The position numbers and the translations under genes were made by a program. Below the pieces are notes generated by a model that worked only from the letters and a program-made list of their open reading frames with translations, made no database searches and was not told where the DNA came from. A stretch of 10,602 bases of DNA from Bifidobacteriaceae bacterium (GTDB lineage: Bacteria; Actinomycetota; Actinomycetes; Actinomycetales; WQXJ01). This document shows positions 4,708 through 10,602 of the stretch, one piece after another. The first letter of the stretch is position 1. Each line of letters begins with the position of its first letter. The stretch is from NCBI GenBank assembly GCA_031278075.1, contig JAITLE010000041.1:1-10602 (forward strand). Direction: 5' to 3'.

Positions 4708-7100
4708 CCGAACCACATCCGCCGCTGGGGAAGGCCACGCCCGCACCCCGGAAGCCTGGCCGCCAACCGCCGGCCCAGCCCGGCGCCGGCACGTCCAGCT
4801 TCCGGCCAGCCGACACCGAATCGCCGGCCCCAGCCGGCGCCGGCACGCCCAGCCTCCGGCCAGCCGGCTCCCAACCGCCGGCCCAGCCCGGCGGCACAGC
4901 CCCCTCCCCTCGCCGCAGTCTCGATCCGGGGATGGGTCTTGGCGGGGGGAGGGTCACACTCCCAACCGAGATCGGCGCGGAAGCGGTCTGTCTGGAGCTG
5001 ATGCGCCGGCTCGGCGCAGACGCGGTCCGCAACTCGGACGGCACCGAAGTGCCGCCCGAGTTCACCGCCATGGGCCTCGCCGTCTACTCGAAATACTTCG
5101 TCAACCGGGGCGACCTGGACTTCGCCCGCGAGAACCCCGCGCTCACCCAGCAGTTGTACCTCATGTCCCGGCCGGTCACGGCGACGATCCCAGAGTTGGC
5201 GATCGCGCCCCTGGACGGATTCTTCGCCGAGCAATTCCGAATCGACCTAGAACACGCCCCAAAACGCTGGTGGGAAGTGAGAGACCGGACGTCCGGCGCG
5301 GTCGTGGACACGGGCCGATGGAACGTCACGGAAGCAGACGGGACCGTGCACGTCAAAATAACGGACGCGACTCCGTTCCACGAATATACCGTGGCTTTCC
5401 TGGCGTGGAACATCTGGGAACCGGTGCAGATGTACAACCATCTGACGAACGGATGGGGTGATAAGCCCCACGAGCCAGCGCTGGACGCTTTCCACCCCGT
5501 GGCCCGCCGCCGCGCCCTGGAGCGACTACGTGAATGGCTCGCCGCGCAAGAGACAACCACAGTGGTGCGCTTCACCACATTCCTATACCAATTCGCGCTG
5601 ATTTACAACGCGGCCGCAAAAGAGAAGTTCGTGGATTGGTTCTCATACGCGGCGACGGTTTCTCCCGCGGCTCTGGACGCATTCGCGCAAGAATACGGCT
5701 ACCGGCTGACGCCAGAAGACTTCGTCGATGAAGGCTATTATCACACCGCGGCTCGGCCGCTCACGGCGCGCTGGCGCGACTGGATGGAGTTCGTCGCCGC
5801 GCAGGTCCGGGCGGTCGCCCGGGAGCTTGTCGGGGTCGTCCATGAGGCGGGCCGCGAAGCGATGATGTTCCTCGGCGACCAATGGATCGGCGTCGAACCG
5901 TACGGGCCAGGCTTCGCGGCGATCGGCCTGGACGCGGTGGTCGGCTCCGTCGGGGACGGCGCCACCATGCGGATGATCGCGGACATTCCGGGCGTGCGCT
6001 ACACCGAGGGACGGCTGCTGCCGTACTTCTTCCCGGACACTTTCCACCCGGGCGGGAATCCGGCCGGCGAGGCTCTGACCTCGTGGTTGTCGGCCCGGCG
6101 GGCGATGCTCCGGCGACCCGTCGACCGGATCGGCTGGGGCGGCTACCCGTCGCTCGCGGCCGCGCACCCTGAGTTCGTGGACGTGGCGGCGCGGATCGCT
6201 GACGAGTTCCGGGAGCTGCACGCGCGGCGCGGCGGCGCCGAACCGTGGACCGCCGGCGGCAAGGTCGCCGTGTTGAACGAGTGGGGCGCGTTGCGCGCCT
6301 GGCTGACTTACACGGTCGCGCACGGGAAACCGCACCGTTTCACCGAGCCATACGCCGGGCTGTTGGAGGCCCTCGCCGGGCTCCCGTTCGACGTGACGTG
6401 GTTGTCCTTCGCCGAGCTGACGAGCGGTGGCGTGCCCGACGGCATCGGCGCGGTGGTGAACGCGGGGCCTGCGGGGACCGCGTTTTCTGGGGGCGCGGCC
6501 TGGGCCGACGCCCGCTTGGCGGAACGCCTGCGCGAATGGACGGCCGGCGGCGGCTTCTTCCTGGGCGTGGGCGAGCCGACCGCTCTCGTCCGCGGCGGCC
6601 GCACGTTTCAGCTGGCGGACGTGCTCGGCGTGGACCAGGAGGTCGGCTTCTCGCTGCCGACCAGCCACCACCCGCGGCACGCGCCGGACCACCCTGTGGC
6701 GGCCGGCCTTCCCTTGGATTTCACGCTGCACGATGCCGTCCGTGCCGTCCACCCCATCGAGCTCGGCGCCGTCGTGGTGCGCGAACAGGCTGGCGACACC
6801 CTGGTCGCGGTCCACGAATACGGGGCTGGCCGGGCGGCCTACCTCGCCGGGTTGCCGTACGACGCGGTGAACGCGCGCTTGCTGCACCGGGTGTTGGCGT
6901 GGGGCATGGGTTTGGACGCGGCCGCGCTGCCGTATCTGATGGACAATCCGTTGGTCGATGTGGCCGCGTACGAGGGCGCCGGCTGGGTGGCTGCGGCCAA
7001 CGCCTCATTGTCGCCCCAGGCGGGGTCTTTCTTGGACGGCTCGGGCCGGCGGCGCCGGGTCACACTGGCTCCGGGCGAGATCGCGTGGCTGGCGCTTTGA
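4704..7100 (+). CDS. lnpA: 1,3-beta-galactosyl-N-acetylhexosamine phosphorylase (lacto-N-biose/galacto-N-biose phosphorylase, GH112)
   Basis: This cytoplasmic enzyme reversibly splits Gal-beta-1,3-GlcNAc (lacto-N-biose) or Gal-beta-1,3-GalNAc (galacto-N-biose) with phosphate, giving galactose 1-phosphate and the N-acetylhexosamine. The family match is clear by eye to the Bifidobacterium longum enzyme: IRNSDGT, WEPVQMYNHLTN.WGDK, VVRFTTF.YQF, MFLGDQWIG and YFFPDTF regions are all present. Asp392 in GDQWIG corresponds to the catalytic Asp313. Pro240, Val241 and Ser415 keep the residues found at 161, 162 and 336 of that enzyme, positions I recall as linked to substrate preference, so dual GNB/LNB use is likely. 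The order is TIM barrel (about 80-510), Rossmann-like domain (about 517-735) and C-terminal beta domain (about 745-798). Residues 1-80 are an extra Pro/Ala/Gly-rich tail with 18-residue repeats. Compared with the B. longum protein, a segment of about 25-30 residues is missing near residues 665-685. A galactosyl-rhamnose phosphorylase of the same family is less likely. Confidence 0.95.
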   Translation: MTEPHPPLGKATPAPRKPGRQPPAQPGAGTSSFRPADTESPAPAGAGTPSLRPAGSQPPAQPGGTAPSPRRSLDPGMGLGGGRVTLPTEIGAEAVCLELMRRLGADAVRNSDGTEVPPEFTAMGLAVYSKYFVNRGDLDFARENPALTQQLYLMSRPVTATIPELAIAPLDGFFAEQFRIDLEHAPKRWWEVRDRTSGAVVDTGRWNVTEADGTVHVKITDATPFHEYTVAFLAWNIWEPVQMYNHLTNGWGDKPHEPALDAFHPVARRRALERLREWLAAQETTTVVRFTTFLYQFALIYNAAAKEKFVDWFSYAATVSPAALDAFAQEYGYRLTPEDFVDEGYYHTAARPLTARWRDWMEFVAAQVRAVARELVGVVHEAGREAMMFLGDQWIGVEPYGPGFAAIGLDAVVGSVGDGATMRMIADIPGVRYTEGRLLPYFFPDTFHPGGNPAGEALTSWLSARRAMLRRPVDRIGWGGYPSLAAAHPEFVDVAARIADEFRELHARRGGAEPWTAGGKVAVLNEWGALRAWLTYTVAHGKPHRFTEPYAGLLEALAGLPFDVTWLSFAELTSGGVPDGIGAVVNAGPAGTAFSGGAAWADARLAERLREWTAGGGFFLGVGEPTALVRGGRTFQLADVLGVDQEVGFSLPTSHHPRHAPDHPVAAGLPLDFTLHDAVRAVHPIELGAVVVREQAGDTLVAVHEYGAGRAAYLAGLPYDAVNARLLHRVLAWGMGLDAAALPYLMDNPLVDVAAYEGAGWVAAANASLSPQAGSFLDGSGRRRRVTLAPGEIAWLAL
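4768..4896 (+). repeat. 54-bp in-frame tandem repeat in the phosphorylase 5' end
   Basis: Units beginning CGCCGGCCC start at 4768, 4822 and 4876, an exact 54-bp period. The third is partial and fades after about 20 bases. Each unit encodes 18 residues of the type PAxPGAGTxSxRPAxxxx. The repeat lies wholly in the N-terminal extension before the conserved catalytic domain. Copy-number change would keep the frame. Confidence 0.88.
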
Positions 7101-7108
7101 CATGTTGA

Positions 7109-7126
7109 GACCGGGGCGGCCCGGTC
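7109..7126 (+). terminator. Hairpin just after the operon's last stop codon
   Basis: GACCGGG, a 4-base GCGG loop, then CCCGGTC make a perfect 7-bp stem, 8 bases after the phosphorylase stop. No T-tract follows, so at best it is a U-less terminator of the kind proposed for actinobacteria. It could equally act with the adjacent repeats to separate the convergent transcripts. Confidence 0.45.
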
Positions 7127-7131
7127 CAGAC

Positions 7132-7322
7132 CAGGTGGCGGCGGGCGGCGCCCGGAACCGGGCCCAATGGGCACGGATAGTCGCTGGTCAGGTGGCGGCG
7201 GGCGGCGCCCGGAACCGGGCCCAATGAGCGCGGATAGCCGCTGGTCAGGTGGCGGCGGCTAGGCGCCCGGAACCGGGCCCAGTGGGCGCGGATGGTCGCT
7301 GGTCAGCTGGCGGCTAGGCGGC
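7132..7322. repeat. 57-bp tandem repeat between convergent genes, about 3.3 copies
   Basis: Units beginning CAGGTGGCGGCGG start at 7132, 7189 and 7246, and a diverged partial unit (CAGCTGGCGGC) starts at 7304. The period is 57, with 58 for the last step. Each of the first three contains GCCCGG-AA-CCGGGC, a 6-bp inverted repeat (7150-7163, 7207-7220, 7265-7278), so the array is also a row of small hairpins. The partial fourth unit runs into the 3' end of the helicase gene, covering its stop codon and last few codons. Confidence 0.88.
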
Positions 7323-9816
7323 GCAACGCCGCCAGCACGGTGGCGGTGTCTCGAGTGCGCCACATCGGAGGCAGGGCCGCCATCAGGAATTCCCGGTACC
7401 GCTTGGTCGCCAACCTCGAGTCGAGGACCGCGACCACGCCCTTGTCCGAAGCTGACCTGATCAGCCTGCCGGCGCCCTGCGCCAGCATCAGAGCGGCGCG
7501 GGGCGCCGAAACCGCCATGAATCCGGAGCGGCCCGCGCGGCTCGCGGCTTCCGCCCGGGCCGAGTAGATCGGATCGTCCGGCCGGGGAAACGCCAAGCGG
7601 TCGATCGTCACCAGCCGACATGTCCTGCCCGGCGCGTCGACTCCCTGCCACAGTGTGTTGACACCGAAGAGGCATGCGTCCGGATCAGCGATGAACTCTT
7701 CGACCAGCGCGCTGATCGCCTTGTCTCCCTGGAGCAGGATCGGGAAGTCGAACTCGTCCCGCAGCGCGTCCGCGGCCGTCTGCGCGGCCGCAAAGGAGGT
7801 GAACAGTCCGAGCGCACCCCCACCTGACGCGCCGATCAACTCCCTCAGCCGAGCGTGCTGCGCCGCCCGATGATCGGCGCCTCGCCCCGGTTCGGGCAGG
7901 TCAGCGGCCACGTAGAGGATCCCTTGCCGTGGATAGTTGAACGGCGAGCCGACGTCCAAGCCGTCCCATCCGCCTGGGGCCAGGCCGGCTGCCGCCGCCG
8001 CCGAGTCCATCCGACCGCCCAGGGCGAGAGTCGCGCTGGTGAACACCCCGCTCGCCTCGGCGAGCAGACCGCATGCGATCGCGGCGGACACATCCAGCGG
8101 GGCCGCGTTCGCGGACGGCTCGTCAGCAGCGTCACTCGCCACCCAGATCACGTCCCGCCGCCGCGGGACGCCGGCGCCCTCGGGGGCGCCGGCCTCGGAG
8201 TTCTCGCGGTCCTCGCTGGCGGCGTTGTCCCCCGGTTGAATTGCCCGATGCCCGGGTGGCTCGGCGACCACATCACCGGGGGATCCCAGGGCTTCAGGCG
8301 GCGCCGACATGCCGGGCGCCGGCCGGGACGGCCGGTCTGCGGCCGACTCGGCCGGGCCAGCCCCCGGGACCTGAGTCGGACCAGGCGGCGCCGACACGCC
8401 GGGCGCCGGCCGGGACGGCCGGCCTGCGGCCGACTCGGCCGGGCCAGCCCCTACGGCTCCCCTCGGACCAGGCGGCGCCTTCGCGGCGGCCTCCGCCGGG
8501 GTCGCGTCGCCTGGGGCCGCGAGTCGCGCGCACAGGTCGATGATCTCTCCGAGAGCTGCCTGAACGGATTGCTGTTGAGCCGCAGATTCCTTGCGCAGAC
8601 TCGTGACCTGCGAAACCATGTCGCGAGTGGCGGCGCCGGTCATCTCGACCGCGGCTGCCAGTTCGGGCGGCAAGCCTTGAGGTAGGCGTTTGAGCAGTCC
8701 GGCAGTTGTGACCTCGGCGGTCAAGGCGGGCACAGCAGGCCCGCGGGCCGCGGGGCCCGGCAGCCGGTCCATCCCCGCCGTGCCGGTCAGCCCGGGCGCG
8801 GCGGGCGGTCCGGCCGCATCGGCCGGGCGAACCGCGGACCCAGTCCAGCCAGGCCCTCCCGAGGATGCGAGCTGGGAGGTGAGGGCGGCTGAGAGGAGGC
8901 GAGCGGCATCGTCCATCAGGGTGGCGGCGGCGGCCAAACCCTCGTCGCCGACCTTCAAACGACGCGCAGATCGGGCGGCCGCTCTGACAGCCGAGGGTGT
9001 CAACGTCCCGGTCAAAGCGGAGGTCAGAGACTGGGTGAGCTGGTGCGCCTCGTCGACGACCAGGGCGCCGTAGGGCGGCAGCGCGCCGCCCCGGTCAGCG
9101 TGAACGGCGAGCATGGCGTGGTTCGTCACCACCAAATCGGCCCTGGACGCGGCGACGCGCGCGAGCTCAGCGAAACAGGATTCGGCAAGCGGGCACTTCT
9201 GCCCAACGCACTGCTGCGCGGTGACCGAGACATGCCGCCAGGCGCGCGGAGTGGCGCCGCCGGGGAAATCGTCGCGGTCGCCGGTCTCGGTCTCGGCCGC
9301 CCATTCGGTCAGGCGCTGGACCTCTTGAGCCAGCTCGCTGATCGGCCGATGCGAGGCTTGGACGCGCGAAAAGAGGATCTCGTCGTCCTCGTCGGCGCCG
9401 TAAGCGCCGGTCAACTTGTGGCGGCAGATGTAGTTGCCGCGCCCCTTCAGCAGAGCTGCGACTGGGGCGCGGGGCAGCTCACGCTGCGCGGCCTTGGCGG
9501 CGGCGGGCAGGTCCCGCGACATGATCTGGCGCTGCAGCACCAGGGTGGCGGTGGCCACGATCACGGGCTCGCTCTCGTGGACCGCGTGGAGCAGCGCGGG
9601 GACCAGGTATCCGAGCGACTTGCCAGTCCCGGTGCCCGCCTGCACCAGCAGATGCCGCCCGTCCGCGAGCGCCCGCGCGATCGCTTGAGCCATGCGCGTC
9701 TGGCCCGGGCGCCGCTCGCCGCCGAGGGAACGGACGGCGTCATCCAGCGTGCGCGCCACGACTTCCGGTTCCATAACAGCCACCATACGGTCTTGGGGAC
9801 GCAGCGGGCTGTGCAC
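7303..9816 (-). CDS. dinG: DinG/XPD-like ATP-dependent DNA helicase with iron-sulfur cluster
   Basis: This superfamily 2 helicase of the DinG/YoaA/XPD group has 837 residues. Such enzymes unwind DNA 5' to 3' and act on damaged or structured DNA such as R-loops and G-quadruplexes. Visible motifs: Walker A GTGTGKS (61-67), Walker B DEAH (255-258), TSATL (593-597), LFTSF (671-675), LWQGVD (722-727) and QGAGRLIRS (780-788). Cys131, Cys203, Cys208 and Cys214 are the expected four ligands of the 4Fe-4S cluster between motifs Ia and II. The start is a GTG at 9816 with AGGAG 7 bases upstream. The protein is longer than actinobacterial relatives, which I recall as about 650-700 residues. The excess lies in Ala/Pro/Gly-rich inserts near 315-365 and 432-550, the latter holding a 29-residue repeat. 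The last codons overlap the 57-bp repeats. The gene converges on the sugar operon and seems functionally unrelated to it. Confidence 0.93.
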   Translation of the reverse strand: MHSPLRPQDRMVAVMEPEVVARTLDDAVRSLGGERRPGQTRMAQAIARALADGRHLLVQAGTGTGKSLGYLVPALLHAVHESEPVIVATATLVLQRQIMSRDLPAAAKAAQRELPRAPVAALLKGRGNYICRHKLTGAYGADEDDEILFSRVQASHRPISELAQEVQRLTEWAAETETGDRDDFPGGATPRAWRHVSVTAQQCVGQKCPLAESCFAELARVAASRADLVVTNHAMLAVHADRGGALPPYGALVVDEAHQLTQSLTSALTGTLTPSAVRAAARSARRLKVGDEGLAAAATLMDDAARLLSAALTSQLASSGGPGWTGSAVRPADAAGPPAAPGLTGTAGMDRLPGPAARGPAVPALTAEVTTAGLLKRLPQGLPPELAAAVEMTGAATRDMVSQVTSLRKESAAQQQSVQAALGEIIDLCARLAAPGDATPAEAAAKAPPGPRGAVGAGPAESAAGRPSRPAPGVSAPPGPTQVPGAGPAESAADRPSRPAPGMSAPPEALGSPGDVVAEPPGHRAIQPGDNAASEDRENSEAGAPEGAGVPRRRDVIWVASDAADEPSANAAPLDVSAAIACGLLAEASGVFTSATLALGGRMDSAAAAAGLAPGGWDGLDVGSPFNYPRQGILYVAADLPEPGRGADHRAAQHARLRELIGASGGGALGLFTSFAAAQTAADALRDEFDFPILLQGDKAISALVEEFIADPDACLFGVNTLWQGVDAPGRTCRLVTIDRLAFPRPDDPIYSARAEAASRAGRSGFMAVSAPRAALMLAQGAGRLIRSASDKGVVAVLDSRLATKRYREFLMAALPPMWRTRDTATVLAALRRLAAS
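8295..8479 (-). repeat. 87-bp in-frame tandem repeat inside the helicase gene
   Basis: On the plus strand, units beginning CAGGCGGCGCC start at 8295, 8382 and 8469, an exact 87-bp period. Units 1 and 2 are near identical for about 70 bases, and unit 3 keeps only the first 11. On the coding strand each unit encodes 29 residues containing GAGPAESAAxRPSRPAPG. It lies in the low-complexity insert around residues 446-510, away from all helicase motifs. Confidence 0.88.
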
Positions 9817-9823
9817 ACGCTTT

Positions 9824-9846
9824 CTCCTGTGGACCGCTCGAATCTA
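9824..9846 (-). promoter_or_regulatory. Ribosome binding site and possible -10 box of the helicase gene
   Basis: Read on the minus strand, AGGAG (9824-9828) lies 7 bases before the GTG at 9816 and fixes that start over Met11 and Met15. TAGATT (9841-9846) resembles a -10 box and would give a short leader. I see no -35 match at the right distance and no LexA-like box (CGAAC-N4-GTTCG), so SOS control is not supported here. Confidence 0.4.
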
Positions 9847-9970
9847 AGCCTGGATCCACCGATGATCGCCGCAGGGAAGCACTAGACGGGTGCGATGGGC
9901 GTTCCTGGCCGGCGATGGCAGGCGGGGGCAGTGAGGAGAGCCCGGATAGCGCTGATGGCGGCGGGGCGCG

Positions 9971-10146
9971 TTCAAGTTCTGCGCCGACCCGGAGTTGGCG
10001 GTTGAAGTGGTCGAAGTGGTCGGGCTTCACCTCGACCCGCCCGAGGACGCCATCGTCCTCTCGATAGGCGAGAAGGCCCAGGCCCAGGCGTTGGACCGGA
10101 CCGCGCCGCCGCAGACCAACCGCACACCCACAGGGCCCATGCGGCG
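9971..10146 (+). pseudogene. Decayed internal fragment of an IS630-family transposase
   Basis: Translation from 9971 gives FKFCADPEL, then a VVEVVGLHLDPPEDAIVL stretch, then EKAQAQALDRTAPP. This closely follows the IS630-type transposase core, usually written from memory as FK..TDPEL, DVVGLYLxPPExAxVL and VDEKSQIQALDRTQP. The first catalytic Asp of the DDE triad (VDEKSQ) is replaced by Gly here (IGEKAQ). A stop codon lies in frame 16 bases upstream, there is no start codon, and neither the N-terminal helix-turn-helix nor the rest of the catalytic domain is found. It is therefore a short dead remnant, ending near the 31-bp repeat array. I see no terminal inverted repeats. The stretch 9847-9970 holds nothing I recognise. 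Confidence 0.62.
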
Positions 10147-10182
10147 CCGGGGCATCTCGCCCCCGACCCCCGCGACAAGCGA

Positions 10183-10602
10183 AGATTGGCGACTTTTGTA
10201 CCAACGGACCCGGGTTTTGGCGACTTTTGTGCCCCCCGACCCGAGTTTTGGCGACTTCTGTGCCCCCCGGCCCGAGTTTTGGCGACTTCTGTACCGGTGG
10301 ACCCGAGTTTTGGCGACTTCTGTGCCACTGGACCCGAGTTTTGGCGACTTCTGTACCCCCCGACCCGAGTTTTGGCGACTTCTGTGCCGCTGGACCCGAG
10401 TTTTGGCGACTTCTGTGCCACTCGACCCGAGTTTTGGCGACTTCTGTGCCACTCGACCCGAGTTTTGGCGACTTCTGTGCCCCCCGACCCGAGTTTTGGC
10501 GACTTCTGTGCCGCAGGACCCGAGTTTTGGCGACGTCTGTGCCACTCGACCCGAGTTTTGGCGACGTATGTGCCACGCGACCCGACGTTTGGGGCCTTGT
10601 GT
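10183..10602. repeat. 31-bp tandem repeat array with a 4-base variable block, at least 13 copies, running off the right edge
   Basis: The anchor TTGGCGAC (or a variant) recurs every 31 bases from 10186 to 10589 without a spacing error. The conserved part reads GACCCGAGTTTTGGCGAC then TTCTGTGCC. Between that CC and the next GACCC are four bases that vary: AACG, CCCC, CCCC, GGTG, ACTG, CCCC, GCTG, ACTC, ACTC, CCCC, GCAG, ACTC and ACGC in order. The first unit and the last three are degenerate in the core. Because 31 is not a multiple of three, each open minus-strand frame cycles through the three phases, which explains the long repetitive open frames there. I do not treat these as genes. Confidence 0.93.

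Noticed and set aside
5643..6887. A 414-codon minus-strand open frame inside the phosphorylase gene
   Set aside because: It is the antisense shadow of a strongly conserved GH112 coding sequence. Its translation is Arg/Gly/Val-rich with no recognisable motif.
9817..9860. LexA (SOS) box upstream of the dinG-like gene
   Set aside because: DinG is SOS-induced in E. coli, so I looked for a CGAAC-N4-GTTCG-type palindrome here and found none.
9740..10576. Long minus-strand open frames of up to 278 codons with a repetitive 31-residue pattern
   Set aside because: The pattern is the 31-bp DNA repeat read through all three phases, and the same peptide motifs appear in every minus frame. The frame also covers the transposase relic and the helicase start. 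No ribosome binding site or domain supports a protein.
10183..10602. CRISPR array
   Set aside because: The repeat units are regularly spaced, but the variable part is only four bases, far too short for spacers, and several units share the same four bases. No cas gene is visible.

Overview
This window is very GC-rich. Coding regions show strong third-position G/C bias, GTG starts and AGGAG-type ribosome binding sites. Together with the gene content this points to a high-GC Actinomycetota bacterium. I cannot name the genus. GH112 phosphorylases are known from bifidobacteria and Cutibacterium among actinobacteria, but the base composition here looks too GC-rich for Bifidobacterium. The gene set suggests access to host-type glycans (mucin core 1 or type-1 chain oligosaccharides).

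Layout. Positions 1-1327 hold no convincing gene. They contain a 180-bp tandem repeat array whose units carry two hairpins (1 to about 500), then a G-rich imperfect repeat of about 95 bp with a G-quadruplex motif (about 604-870), then two operator-like palindromes (925-940 and 983-998) and a plausible promoter (1164-1192). A four-gene plus-strand operon follows: a lipoprotein sugar-binding protein (1328-2644), two CUT1-family permeases (2765-3730 and 3727-4707) and a GH112 1,3-beta-galactosyl-N-acetylhexosamine phosphorylase (4704-7100). The last three genes are joined by 4-base ATGA overlaps. A long GC-rich hairpin separates the binding-protein gene from the permeases. Convergent to the operon lies a DinG/XPD-like iron-sulfur DNA helicase on the minus strand (7303-9816), and the gap between them is filled with 57-bp repeats. 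Beyond the helicase start are a decayed IS630-type transposase fragment (9971 to about 10146) and a 31-bp tandem array (about 10183 to the window end) with a 4-base variable block in each unit.

How the genes work together. The binding protein and the two permeases would import galacto-N-biose or lacto-N-biose. The cytoplasmic phosphorylase would split it with phosphate into galactose 1-phosphate and GalNAc or GlcNAc. No transporter ATPase is present, so a shared MsiK/MalK-type ATPase encoded elsewhere is expected. The usual downstream enzymes (N-acetylhexosamine 1-kinase, uridylyltransferase, epimerase) are also absent. The most striking general feature is the number of unrelated tandem repeat families: four intergenic (180, about 95, 57 and 31 bp) and two in coding sequence (54 and 87 bp). 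Both coding repeats are multiples of three and lie in low-complexity parts of the phosphorylase and the helicase.
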